Below are positions 1 to 7,184 of a DNA stretch of 14,128 nt, in pieces. The stretch's first letter is position 1, and each line of letters starts with the position of its first letter. Made by a program: the position numbers and the translations under genes. The notes under the pieces were generated by a model. It saw nothing but the letters and a program-made list of their open reading frames with translations. It was not told the origin of the DNA and did no database searches. This DNA comes from Candidatus Tectimicrobiota bacterium. GTDB lineage: Bacteria > UBA8248 > JACPRG01. The stretch is from NCBI GenBank assembly GCA_016190025.1, contig JACPRG010000079.1, positions 1 through 14,128 on the forward strand, in the 5' to 3' direction.

Positions 1-107
1 CTTTTACGCCTCCTATAGGACTTTACTTATGCAGTAACCAATAGTGGCCGGAGTAATACCTCTGAATCACCATCACAACCCCCACCCGCTTTTGATTGGC
101 CGCAACA

Positions 108-419
108 TCAGGGCGCTTTGTCTTTTTTCAGCGGATGCTTGCCGCGCGCCTCGCCCTCGGCGTGGGGCTTGGTTTCGTGTTCCCACAGGAGCTTCTGCAT
201 GGTGCGCCGGATGGTTTCGGTCTCCTCCTTGAGTTCCAGCTTCTTCATGCACTCCAGGGCCACGGACAGCGCGTTGTAGTTTGTGGGATACTCGTCCGGG
301 CAGACCTCATATGCCTTGCGGGCCAGCTCCAGCGCCCTGCGCGCGTCCCCGCGATCCAGGGCGGCCTCCGCCGCCTCCAGGTGCTCGTGGCTCAGTTGCT
401 TGGGCGTCTTGTTCTCCAT
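108..419 (-). CDS. Small TPR-like helical protein of unknown function
   Basis: This encodes about 103 residues and I do not recognise a named family. Residues about 10-60 look like one to two antiparallel helical hairpins of the TPR type, with the pattern A-x-x-A-L-D-x-G-D-x-x-x-A-L-E-L-A-x-K-A followed by a second helix. The C-terminal 25 residues are Lys/Glu/His-rich and probably disordered. There is no signal peptide or membrane segment, so it is probably cytoplasmic. Two ATG codons lie in tandem (422-420 and 419-417). The AGGAGG at 430-425 is only 2 nt from the first but 5 nt from the second, so I chose the second. It lies downstream of the sirB1-like gene on the same strand, but 290 nt of repeat-bearing DNA separates them, so co-transcription is uncertain. 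A single TPR-like unit suggests a protein-protein contact role, which is inference only. Confidence 0.7.
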   Translation of the reverse strand: MENKTPKQLSHEHLEAAEAALDRGDARRALELARKAYEVCPDEYPTNYNALSVALECMKKLELKEETETIRRTMQKLLWEHETKPHAEGEARGKHPLKKDKAP

Positions 420-424
420 CATCT

Positions 425-430
425 CCTCCT
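425..430 (-). promoter_or_regulatory. Ribosome binding site deciding between tandem ATGs
   Basis: A perfect AGGAGG on the minus strand precedes ATGATG. Spacing is 2 nt to the first ATG and 5 nt to the second, which favours the second. Confidence 0.65.
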
Positions 431-520
431 GGATCAGGGAACCTCTCTCCCCGCGGGCGCCTCGTCCCGCTCCGTTCGAATCCGGCCTTGGGCTCGCGAG
501 CGTCCCTCCTCGGCTTTAGA

Positions 521-538
521 AGACCCGCGCGCGGGTCT
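521..538. repeat. 18-bp perfect palindrome
   Basis: AGACCCGCGCGCGGGTCT is a perfect 9+9 palindrome between the sirB1-like stop and the small TPR-like gene. It could extrude or fold as a hairpin in RNA. No run of T follows on either strand, so I do not call it an intrinsic terminator. Confidence 0.6.
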
Positions 539-594
539 CCCCTTTGCTTCCTTTGGACGAGGGACAGCGAAAGGGAGGGGGACCCGATTCCGCG

Positions 595-709
595 CCGCGC
601 GGGCCGCCGGGCGATTGGGCGTAGCTGCGGACTTCGTGTCCGCCTTGGCAGAGACAAGCTCTGCCGCTACAGCCCGCCGGGGCGTCCGGTCCCGCGCGGG
701 CCGCCGGGC
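595..709. repeat. 18-bp direct repeats flanking a structured element
   Basis: An identical 18-mer, CCGCGCGGGCCGCCGGGC, occurs at 595-612 and again at 692-709. The second copy abuts the stop codon of the sirB1-like gene. Between the copies lies the foldable element at 621-670. The arrangement could be a duplicated segment or the scar of an insertion. High local G+C makes partial matches common, but an exact 18-mer within 100 nt is unlikely to be chance. Confidence 0.55.
621..670. repeat. Three-way-junction (cloverleaf-like) intergenic element
   Basis: The outer ends GTAGC (621-625) and GCTAC (666-670) are complementary. Inside them are two perfect hairpins: GCGGAC/GTCCGC (627-632 with 638-643, loop TTCGT) and GGCAGAG/CTCTGCC (647-653 with 659-665, loop ACAAG). 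Almost every base is paired. There is no open reading frame and no T tail. It resembles the short palindromic repeats dispersed through many uncultured bacterial genomes; that identity is inferred, since only one copy is visible here. Confidence 0.65.
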
Positions 710-1630
710 TCATGAAGCCTCGAGGTCCCGGTCCCAGTCCGAGCCCTCCTCGCTGTCCGTGGGTGTGCCGGCCTGAATGATGTCAATCCACGCCGCCAGG
801 CGTTCGCTCTTGTGCTCGGCGCCGGTGGAGCCGTAAATGGCGACCAGGTTCCGGCACATCCGGGCCAGGATCTCCCGGCTGCCCGCCGGCCGCTCCAGCT
901 CGCCCTGGACGGAGTGGCCGATGGAACGCAGGAAGGCCAGGCACTCTTTGCGGGTGAGCTGCCGGCCGCCGTAAAAGGCGTCCACGTAGACGGGCTCACA
1001 GCCCGCCCGGTCTCTTCGGTACCGCAGAAGGAAGTGGCCCGGCGCGGCGATCCCGTCGAAAGGAAGGCCCACCCGCCGCGCGATCGAAAGGTAAACGGAG
1101 GAGAGGCTGATGGGAATGCCGAGGCGCCGGTCCAGGACGCAGTTGATGTAGCTGTTCTCCGGCTCGGAGTAGCCTTGGACGTTGCCGCGGAACTCTTTTT
1201 CGACGTGGACGTACCGCCTGAGGACCCGAAGGGCTTCGAGGTCCCTGGCGCCCCTGAGGAGCGGGTCGAGGTCGGCCGCCATGGCGTCCAGCTTCCGCCG
1301 GTAGTGCCCCGCATCCAGGTCGGGAAACTCCAGGCGCGTCAGCAGAAACCACCCCTCTTCCAGGTCGGGTTCCGGGCCTCCGGGATTGACCCACCGTTTG
1401 AGTCTTTCGGTCAGAGTCGCTTCGTGGATTTTGCCGAGGACCGCCCGGGCCCTCGCCCGGGCGATGGCGTCCTGGCCGCGCTCCGCGGTTTCTTCCAGGA
1501 GCTTCTGGGTCGCCTCCCCCTGTTTGATGAGCTGTCGCTCCACCGACTGCCAGACCCGGGGGTCCGGGTCGCGCATCAGAGAGATCAGCGCCTCCAGAGA
1601 ACCGGTGCGCGAAGACGACTGCCTCGTCAT
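710..1630 (-). CDS. SirB1-family transglutaminase-like protein
   Basis: This encodes 306 residues. Residues about 10-70 form a HEAT-like helical start (DPDPRVWQSVERQLIKQG). Residues about 90-235 match the SirB1/transglutaminase-like domain: the lead-in EGWFLLTRLEFPDLD, then the signature CVLDRRLGIPISLSSVYL (164-181), GLPFDGIAAPGHFLLRY (188-204) and VDAFYGGRQL (216-225). A C-terminal helical tail (250-285) resembles the TPR-like region of YchA/SirB1. Family members are cytoplasmic and their biochemical role is poorly defined. The start at 1630 follows GGGAGAGG by a suitable spacer and overlaps the upstream TGA as ATGA, so it is translationally coupled to the DUF3592-like gene. Reading further upstream to 1777 is open but would overlap that gene deeply. 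The acidic end (SEEGSDWDRDLEAS) is unremarkable. Confidence 0.88.
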   Translation of the reverse strand: MTRQSSSRTGSLEALISLMRDPDPRVWQSVERQLIKQGEATQKLLEETAERGQDAIARARARAVLGKIHEATLTERLKRWVNPGGPEPDLEEGWFLLTRLEFPDLDAGHYRRKLDAMAADLDPLLRGARDLEALRVLRRYVHVEKEFRGNVQGYSEPENSYINCVLDRRLGIPISLSSVYLSIARRVGLPFDGIAAPGHFLLRYRRDRAGCEPVYVDAFYGGRQLTRKECLAFLRSIGHSVQGELERPAGSREILARMCRNLVAIYGSTGAEHKSERLAAWIDIIQAGTPTDSEEGSDWDRDLEAS

Positions 1631-2064
1631 CGGGGAGCCTCTCCCTCGGGTCCGCCCGGATCCGGGGCCAAGGACCCTTTGCCCTCTCCGGGGCCGTCCG
1701 GCGCCAAGCGGTTCTGACGCGGGTCCGATGCCGAGTACAGGACCCGCACCGCATCGCCCGGCCTGAGGCCGGCCCACCGTTCCCCCCGGAGGGAAGCCTG
1801 TCCCTCAACGGACAACCCGCCGGGGGTTGCGAATCGATAGGTGATGCGCGTGACGACCCGGCCCTCTTTGTCCCGAAGCAAGTCTTTCCGCAGGACGCGA
1901 CCCTCCGCCATCCGGGGCGACTCGCGGGAGGGCGGTTCGCCGAAGCGGGGAAAATACCAGAAGTGGAGAAGGAGCGTGGCGAGCAGAACCCCCCCGGCGA
2001 CCCACAAGAACGCGAGCCGCCCCCCGCGACTGAGCTTGGGCGAAGGGGCCTTGCCTCTCGTCAC
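1627..2064 (-). CDS. DUF3592-like single-pass membrane protein
   Basis: This encodes 145 residues. A basic N-terminus (residues 1-15) is followed by one membrane segment (about 16-37, RLAFLWVAGGVLLATLLLHF). After it comes a small beta-rich domain: EGRVLRKDLLRDKEGRVVTRITYRF, a conserved Gly-rich stretch, and DAVRVLYSASDPRQNRL near residues 105-120. The last pattern (a V-x-V-L-Y-x-x-x-D-P-x-x-N-R-L box) is typical of DUF3592-type proteins, whose function is not known. It probably sits in the inner membrane with the domain outside. The start is GTG with AGAGG just upstream. The stop overlaps the start of the sirB1-like gene (ATGA), so the two form an operon. The C-terminal 25 residues are Gly/Pro-rich and probably unstructured. 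Confidence 0.78.
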   Translation of the reverse strand: MTRGKAPSPKLSRGGRLAFLWVAGGVLLATLLLHFWYFPRFGEPPSRESPRMAEGRVLRKDLLRDKEGRVVTRITYRFATPGGLSVEGQASLRGERWAGLRPGDAVRVLYSASDPRQNRLAPDGPGEGKGSLAPDPGGPEGEAPR

Positions 2065-2207
2065 CCGCCTCTTCCGAATTCTTTCGGCCCGGCTTCTTCC
2101 CCGCTCGGAGACCCTGGGTTGGAATCGGGCTCCTCCCCCGGTGCGTCCCCCCTCCCTTTTCGGACGGGCCCGGCTGAACCGCTGGCTTCCTGGGCTCGAA
2201 CGGACCG

Positions 2208-2213
2208 ATTATA
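2208..2213 (-). promoter_or_regulatory. Candidate -10 box for the DUF3592/sirB1 operon
   Basis: A perfect TATAAT lies on the minus strand, in an otherwise G+C-rich stretch, 144 nt before the GTG start. The -35 region at 17-18 nt spacing is poor (TTCGGC-like), so this is a partial match only. Confidence 0.4.
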
Positions 2214-2320
2214 ACACGGGACGGCAAGGTCGCCGAAAGGGGGGGACACCCCGCGGCCTCGCGGCGGCGTTTCGGATTCAACTGATTGATTTTCTTCCGT
2301 TTCGGCGGAAGCGGGCCTCC

Positions 2321-2360
2321 TTGACATTTCCATGGCCGGGTGCTATCTGGATAGTACAAT
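2321..2360 (+). promoter_or_regulatory. Candidate yebC promoter
   Basis: A perfect -35 TTGACA is at 2321-2326. At 17-nt spacing comes TATCTG (2344-2349) preceded by TG one base away, which would make a weak extended -10. A better -10 hexamer, TACAAT (2355-2360), lies 28 nt from the -35, too far to pair with it. The region is clearly AT-richer than its surroundings. Confidence 0.4.
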
Positions 2361-2421
2361 TTCTTTTGTCAAACTCCTCCAGCGCTGGGTTCTTGATTGC
2401 CGCCCAGAGGGGGTGAATTCG

Positions 2422-3171
2422 ATGTCCGGACATTCGAAGTGGTCTTCCATCAAGCACAAAAAGGCGGCTGTGGATGCAAGACGCGGGAAGCTGTTCACCA
2501 AGCTGATCAAGGAGATCACGGTCGCGACGCGGACGGGAGGGAAAGACCCGAACGGCAACTCCAGGCTCCGCACGGCCATCGCAGCGGCCAAGGCCGCCAA
2601 CATGCCCATGGAGAACGTGGAGCGCGCCATCAAGAAGGGCGCGGGCGAGCTGCCGGGCGTGGCGTACGAAGAGGCCACGTACGAAGGCTACGGGCCGATG
2701 GGCGTGGCCGTTCTGATCCAGGCCGTGACGGACAACCGCAACCGGACGGTCGCGGACCTGCGCCACGTTTTCTCCAGACACGGCGGCAACATGGCGGAGG
2801 CGGGCGCCGTGTCCTGGATGTTCGAGAAAAAGGGTGTCCTCCTCGTCGAGACCGACAAGGCCGAGGAGGACGTCCTGCTGGAGCTGGCTCTTGAGGCGGG
2901 CGCCGAGGACCTGAAGACGGAAGACCGGAACTTCGTCATCACCACCTCGCCGGAGAACTTCGAGTCGGTCCGGGACAAATTGGCTGAAAGGGAAATCCCG
3001 CTCGCTTCCGCGGACTTGACGATGGTTCCCCAGAGCACCATCCAGCTCAACGTCGAGAAGGCCCGGCAGGTCCTCAAGCTGATGGACGCCCTCGAAGACC
3101 ACGACGACGTCCAGAACGTCTACGCCAACTTCGACATCCCCGACTCGGTCATGGAGGAAGTGGGGGCCTGA
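2422..3171 (+). CDS. yebC: YebC/PmpR/TACO1-family regulator
   Basis: This encodes 249 residues, the usual length. The N-terminus MSGHSKWSSIKHKKAAVDARRGKLF is diagnostic of the family. It continues with FTKLIKEITVATRTGGKDPNGNSRLRTAI, MPMENVERAIKKGAG, then YEGYGPMGVAVLIQAVTDNRNRT (about residues 89-111) and GNMAEAGAVSWMFEKKG (about 122-138). The C-terminal domain ends DVQNVYANFDIPD. Family members are cytoplasmic, described as DNA-binding regulators and more recently as factors easing ribosome stalling at proline-rich stretches. The frame is open upstream to 2332, but the conserved MSGHSKW start and a GAGGGGG ribosome site 8 nt before it fix the start at 2422. In many bacteria yebC precedes ruvC; here the next gene is convergent, so that linkage is absent. 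Confidence 0.96.
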   Translation: MSGHSKWSSIKHKKAAVDARRGKLFTKLIKEITVATRTGGKDPNGNSRLRTAIAAAKAANMPMENVERAIKKGAGELPGVAYEEATYEGYGPMGVAVLIQAVTDNRNRTVADLRHVFSRHGGNMAEAGAVSWMFEKKGVLLVETDKAEEDVLLELALEAGAEDLKTEDRNFVITTSPENFESVRDKLAEREIPLASADLTMVPQSTIQLNVEKARQVLKLMDALEDHDDVQNVYANFDIPDSVMEEVGA

Positions 3172-3222
3172 GGGCTCGGGTGTCCGGCCGGAGAGTCCGG
3201 GAGGGGCGCGGGCCGGCGCGAC

Positions 3223-4617
3223 TCACTTCTTCATGACCTCCTCCGCCCGGCGGCCGCAGGCGAGCTTCCGGCGCAGATACCTTCCAGAGCCCGGCTCGGA
3301 GAGGACCTCTCCGTCCCGGATGGCCACCTTTCCCCCTTTGACGACGACCTCCGGCCACCCCTTCAGAATCTCGCCTTCGTAGAGGCTGAAGCCGGCGAAG
3401 GAGTGGAGGTCCTCCGGGCGGACCTTCCGCTCGGCCTCCAGGTCCACCAGGACGAGGTCTGCGTCGCTTCCCGCTCGGATGTCGCCCTTCTGGGGATAGA
3501 TGCCGAAGATGCGGGCGGGGTTCCGGCTGGCCGCCTCGGCGATCCGGACGAGGGGGATTCCCCGCTTGTGGTGTCCCTCGTGCAGCAGGACCGGCAGGTG
3601 GGTCCCGACCGCCGCGATGCCGGTCCTGGAGCCCCACAGGCCTCCCTCCAGGTTCTTTTCGGAGCGCCTGCGGGGGGTGTGATCCGTGCCGAGGGTGTCG
3701 ATGACGCCGTCGCGCAGGGCCTCCCAGAGGGCCTCCACGTCCTGTGGGCCGTGGAAGGCCGGCGACATCTTGGCCAGGAATCCCTTGCTGGAGTCCCGAG
3801 TGATGGACAGGTTCGGGGAGGTGGTTTCCACCAGAAGGTTCGGGTTGCGCCGCCTGATCTCGCGCAGCCGCCGCGCCGCCCGGGCGGTGGAGAGGTGGAC
3901 TACGTACACGCGGCCGCCGGTGACCTCGGAGAGATAGGCCGCCCGCAGGACGCCCGCCTCCTCGGCCACGTCAGGGTGGGTGTCCGCCCAGTCGGCGAGG
4001 GTCCCCTCCTTCCGCTCGCGGCGGACGCGCTCGGTCGCCCGGACGACGATGGACTCGTCCTCGCAGTGGACGGCCAGGAACGTGGGCTCTCCGAGCTTTG
4101 CCAGGGTCCGCAGGGCCAGGAGCATCAGGCCGTCGTCATCGGACTGGATCATCCCCGGAAGGCCGTACTGGTACATCTTGAAGGCCGTGACGCCGAGCCG
4201 GTCCACGTACCGGGGGATCTCCGCCGCCTGCCCCTCGTCGCCCAGCTTGAGGGAGAAGACGATGTCCGTGTGGACGTTCGCCTCGGCGTCCCGAAGGAAG
4301 TCCGGGAAGAGTTTCAGGTAAGAGCCCGGCTCCCGCAAGAGGGCCGAGAGGGTCGTCGTGCCGGCGGCCAGGGCGGAGAGGGTCTCCGTCCGGCAGTCGT
4401 TGGCGAAGCTCCCCGAGAAACCCAGGTGGACGTGGGGATCGATAATCCCCGGGAACACGTGGAGCCCGGCGGCCTCCAGGGTCTCGCGGGCGTCGGGCAG
4501 GGCCTCCTCGAGGGCCACGGAGAAAATCTTCCCCTTCCGAATGGAGATGCCCGCCCGCAGAAGCCCCGCGCCCGGAAGGACGAGCGTTCCGCCGACGATG
4601 TTCAAATCCGCCTTCAT
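3223..4617 (-). CDS. Dihydropyrimidinase/hydantoinase-like amidohydrolase
   Basis: This encodes 464 residues, the normal length for cyclic-amide hydrolases. All ligands of the binuclear metal centre are visible: His62 and His64 (GIIDPHVHLGF), Lys147 for carboxylation (VTAFKMYQYG), His184 (AVHCEDE), His241 (VVHLST) and Asp312 (GTDHTPR). The segment ETTSPNLSIT...AKMSPAFHGPQDVEALWEAL (264-300) and the C-terminal GSDADLVLVDLEAE (383-396) match the dihydropyrimidinase/hydantoinase/allantoinase branch. It probably opens a cyclic amide or imide ring in the cytoplasm; the substrate cannot be read from sequence. The start at 4617 follows GAGGAG by 6 nt. It is the last gene of the same-strand series running from 9272, about 250 nt after the cyclase, with a terminator-like hairpin just before its ribosome site. 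A non-catabolic dihydroorotase-like paralogue is the main alternative. Confidence 0.9.
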   Translation of the reverse strand: MKADLNIVGGTLVLPGAGLLRAGISIRKGKIFSVALEEALPDARETLEAAGLHVFPGIIDPHVHLGFSGSFANDCRTETLSALAAGTTTLSALLREPGSYLKLFPDFLRDAEANVHTDIVFSLKLGDEGQAAEIPRYVDRLGVTAFKMYQYGLPGMIQSDDDGLMLLALRTLAKLGEPTFLAVHCEDESIVVRATERVRRERKEGTLADWADTHPDVAEEAGVLRAAYLSEVTGGRVYVVHLSTARAARRLREIRRRNPNLLVETTSPNLSITRDSSKGFLAKMSPAFHGPQDVEALWEALRDGVIDTLGTDHTPRRRSEKNLEGGLWGSRTGIAAVGTHLPVLLHEGHHKRGIPLVRIAEAASRNPARIFGIYPQKGDIRAGSDADLVLVDLEAERKVRPEDLHSFAGFSLYEGEILKGWPEVVVKGGKVAIRDGEVLSEPGSGRYLRRKLACGRRAEEVMKK

Positions 4618-4631
4618 GCATCGCTCCTCGC

Positions 4632-4654
4632 AAAAAGTCCGCGCGTCCGCGGAC
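4632..4654 (-). terminator. Terminator-like hairpin in the amidohydrolase leader
   Basis: On the minus strand a perfect 7-bp stem GTCCGCG/CGCGGAC (4654-4648 with 4643-4637, 4-nt loop) is followed at once by TTTTT (4636-4632). The ribosome site of the amidohydrolase comes next. It could end the cyclase transcript or act as an attenuator. The T run is short (5), so strength is uncertain. Confidence 0.5.
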
Positions 4655-4869
4655 CCGAAGACCTCGGTCTCGAAAAGAGCGCTCGCCCGGCGCTCCCTCG
4701 GGCGGAAGAGGAAGGATCGGCCGCCTTCGGTCCTTCTCCGCCCGGGGCCGCACTTTACCCCCCTTGCCCCCCGGAATCCAGTTCCCTCCCGCAAAACCGG
4801 CCGCCGGGGGGCCAGGCGCGTCGTTGGCCCCCCTTCCTCGAAACAGAAGTTTTCCCAGGGGTCGGCTTT

Positions 4870-5579
4870 TCAGGGAGAGCCCCCGGCAAAGATCGCTTGG
4901 GCCCCCTCGAGAATGGCGACCGCCCGGACCGGCGACGCGCTCGCGCCCGCAAGGGAGAGGGGAAGGGCGATGAAGACGAAGGGCCGGTCGGCAGCTTGTC
5001 CAGGTTGTCCAGGTTCTCCATGTGGTAAAACGCCCTCTCCCGCACCAGCATGTGGGTCGGCTTGTCCGAGAGGCGGTCGATGGTGATGGCGTCCACGCCG
5101 AAGACGGAGATCCCGGCGTCCAGCATCCAGCGGACGGTGTCGGGCTCGATGTGGAGGAAATATTCAAAGTAGCGCGGCGTCCCGTAATGCTCCGCGGCTC
5201 CCGTCCGAAAAAGCAGGATCTTCAATCCTTCCGGCTCGATCCCGTTCTCGGCGAGCCTCCGCCTCGCCTCCTGCGGCGTGATGGATTCCCCGGCCGACTT
5301 GTCGGAGAAGTCCGCCAAGGCAGCCGGGCCCATCATGACTTCCAGGGGGATCTTCTCCGCGGATTCCCCCTTCGGGTTGAAGTGAAGGGTGGCGTCCACG
5401 TGCGTGCCGGCGTGGTCACTGAGGAGGAGCAGGCACGACATCGACGACCACGCGGGGGTTCTCGTCTCCTCGTGGCTCCGGAACGCGCCGATGTACGTCG
5501 GCGGGTGTCCCGGAAAGACCGGCATCCCCTTGCGGAGGGGCCGGGAAAGATCAACGATGTGGATGCGCTTTCCTTTCAC
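4870..5579 (-). CDS. Cyclase family (kynurenine formamidase-like), frameshifted near the C-terminus
   Basis: Residues 1-199 are a normal cyclase-family metallohydrolase. The metal-binding motif SDHAGTHVDATLHF gives His56, His60, Asp62 and His66. His176 (KPTHML) and Glu188 (HMENLDNLDKLP) have the 12-residue spacing seen in bacterial kynurenine formamidase. After Gly199 the frame as written turns into Ser/Arg-rich sequence and runs to 4755. One base more in the G run at 4981-4983 restores the family ending PFVFIALPLSLAGASASPVR, then an Ala/Gly-rich tail, and a stop at 4872-4870. So the gene would be about 236 residues and carries a 1-nt deletion or a sequencing error. The GTG start at 5579 lies 21 nt after the binding-protein gene, indicating an operon. 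Hydrolysis of an amide, ester or cyclic compound is likely; the substrate is unknown. Confidence 0.85.
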
Positions 5580-5600
5580 CCTCGTGGTCTCCCGAGGAAA

Positions 5601-6872
5601 TCACTTGCAGTGCCTGCAAGGCGGCCAGTCCCGCGTGTAAATCGGCTGCTTGAGATACTCTTCGGCGCTCCAGGGCCAGAACTGGGAGATGTTCGGATAG
5701 GTCTTGATCACGATGTTCCAGAGCTCCGGCTGGGCGTAGCCGAAGAGGGCCCTCTTTTCGACCCTCCGGACGTAGATGTTCTGGACCGGGTTGCCGTAGT
5801 CATCGAGCGAGACCGGCCCCCGCGGGCTCTCGAAGCGGACAGTCCGGAACGTCTTCACGAAGTCTTCCTTTGTGAACTTGCTCCCCATCTTCTGGAGGGT
5901 CTGGTCGATCCACGCGGCCGTCGTGAAGGTGCTCTCCGAGTGCATGGAAGGCAGCCGGTTGAACTTGGCGCGGTGTCTTTTCACGAATGCCTCGTTCATC
6001 GGGGTTTGAATGGCGGTGCTGTAATGCAGCGCACCGACGAACCCGAGGGCGCTGTCTCCCAGGTAGGGGAGAATGAACTCGTCTGTGACGATCCCGTCGC
6101 CGATGAGGGGGATCTTGCCCTTCAGGCCCGCGGCGGCGTACTGCTCGAAGAACTTGGCCGGCATAGGCCCGGTCAAGAGCAGGAAGACCGCGTCGGCTTT
6201 CCGGTTAATCTGGGCGACGAAGGGCGCCAGGTCCAGCGCGCCGAGCGGAGGCCATATCTTCTGGATCACCTGCCCCCCCGCCTTCTCGAAGGTCTGCTGG
6301 AAGCCTCCCACGATCTCATAGCCGTAGGCGTAATCCGCGGAGAAGGTGACCACCCGCCGGTATCCGGCCTCGTAGGCGTACTGCCCGAACACGTGAGGAG
6401 CCTGGCTGCTCGAGTATCCCGTCCGGATGACCCAGGGGGACCGCAGGCGCTGGGTGAGGTCGTCCGAGCCGGTGATGGGCATCAGGTACGGGACCTTGTA
6501 ATTGGCGGCGATGGGGGCCAGGGCGTACCCCACCGAAGCGAGGACGCCCCCGACCAGGATGTCCGCCTTGTCCTGGAGAATCAGTTTGCGGGCCTTGGTC
6601 ACGGCCGTGGGCGGCTTGGCCCGGGTGTCCTCGATGATGAAGACCACCTTGCGCCCGGCCATCTTGTGGCCGATCTGGTCGAGGTACATCTCGAAGCCGT
6701 CGATCATGTTCCGCCCGATCTGCGCCCATCCGCCCGTCGTCGGGGCGAGAAATCCGATCCGGATCTCTCCCTCTGCGGCTTTCCCCGCTCGCGGGCCAGA
6801 GAAGGTCAAGCCGAACGTGAAGACCGCCGCCATCAACCAAAACCACGCCGACTTCACTCGTTTGGCACACAT
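5601..6872 (-). CDS. ABC-type substrate-binding protein, branched-chain amino acid family
   Basis: This encodes 423 residues. Residues 1-33 are a Sec signal peptide: basic MCAKRVK, hydrophobic core AWFWLMAAVFTFGLTF, and cleavage near GKAA. The mature protein begins EGEIRIGFLAPTTGGWAQIGRNMIDGFEMYLDQIG, the LivJ/Peripla_BP_6 opening. Later landmarks are ADILVGGVLASVGYALAPIAANYKVPYLMP (hinge and first lobe), ADYAYGYEIVGGFQQTFEKAGGQV (second lobe) and HSESTFTTAAWIDQTL. It should bind a small solute in the periplasm. The start follows AAAGGAG by 10 nt; an open upstream extension to 7004 lacks a signal-peptide shape. No permease or ATPase gene is in the window. The cyclase follows 21 nt downstream, linking it to hydrolysis of an acid or amide. 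The protein ends PPCRHCK, an unusual terminal CxxC. Confidence 0.92.
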   Translation of the reverse strand: MCAKRVKSAWFWLMAAVFTFGLTFSGPRAGKAAEGEIRIGFLAPTTGGWAQIGRNMIDGFEMYLDQIGHKMAGRKVVFIIEDTRAKPPTAVTKARKLILQDKADILVGGVLASVGYALAPIAANYKVPYLMPITGSDDLTQRLRSPWVIRTGYSSSQAPHVFGQYAYEAGYRRVVTFSADYAYGYEIVGGFQQTFEKAGGQVIQKIWPPLGALDLAPFVAQINRKADAVFLLLTGPMPAKFFEQYAAAGLKGKIPLIGDGIVTDEFILPYLGDSALGFVGALHYSTAIQTPMNEAFVKRHRAKFNRLPSMHSESTFTTAAWIDQTLQKMGSKFTKEDFVKTFRTVRFESPRGPVSLDDYGNPVQNIYVRRVEKRALFGYAQPELWNIVIKTYPNISQFWPWSAEEYLKQPIYTRDWPPCRHCK

Positions 6873-7184
6873 GGTCGCACAACTCCTTTCTCCCGAAAAA
6901 ACAGCGAGAGGAAACACCCGCCCCCTCTCGGCCCCGGGAAAAGGTATTTTTCTCCCATTTCGTCTTGCTACTCTGAATCTTGGTTTTTTCCCTTTGCGTT
7001 TCAATGATCCAGGTCAGGTTGGATGAGCCCCTTTGGCGGTTGAGGGGGGTGGCTTCGAGGAGGGTCGAGGCGCACGTTCCGGAAGGGGACCCGGCGGAAT
7101 CGAGATCTGTCCCGGAGGCGCCGGGGGAAGGTCCGCCGGGTCGGGGCGACGGAGGCCGTTTTCCAGCCCGGATGGCTGGCCGCC
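6873..7184. other. Intergenic region between the MBL and binding-protein genes
   Basis: These 312 nt contain no convincing gene. Close to the MBL stop is a 6-bp hairpin, CCAGCC/GGCTGG (7163-7179), without a T tail. The part near the binding-protein gene is AT-rich with A/T runs and a weak promoter candidate, listed separately. Confidence 0.6.
6977..7004 (-). promoter_or_regulatory. Weak candidate promoter for the binding-protein operon
   Basis: On the minus strand TTGAAA (7004-6999) is followed after 16 nt by CAAGAT (6982-6977), about 104 nt before the start. The -35 matches 5 of 6 and the -10 only 3 of 6, but the setting is AT-rich. Confidence 0.3.

Larger units (their letters stand above)
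2065..2421. other. Divergent intergenic region, DUF3592-like/yebC
   Basis: These 357 nt between two divergent genes hold no convincing gene. The half near the DUF3592-like gene is G+C-rich. The half near yebC is AT-richer and contains the promoter candidates listed separately. Open frames here are short or are upstream extensions of yebC. Confidence 0.7.

Noticed and set aside
1..107. Possible gene or RNA at the left edge
   Set aside because: The stretch is AT-richer than the rest but has no convincing start, domain or folded RNA. Short frames here are antisense to or beyond the small TPR-like gene.
2332..2421. Upstream extension of the YebC frame by 30 residues
   Set aside because: Conservation begins at MSGHSKW, a good ribosome site precedes it, and the extension would overlap the likely promoter.
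3403..5028. 541-residue plus-strand frame opposite the amidohydrolase
   Set aside because: The minus strand encodes a complete metal-ligand set, while the plus frame is an uninformative G+C shadow.
5022..7007. 661-residue plus-strand open frame opposite the binding-protein and cyclase genes
   Set aside because: It is the antisense shadow of two genes with clear family motifs. Its translation is His/Asp/Arg/Pro-rich with no recognisable domain, as expected in high-G+C DNA.
7163..7179. Hairpin CCAGCC/GGCTGG after the MBL gene as a terminator
   Set aside because: The stem is only 6 bp and no T run follows on the minus strand.
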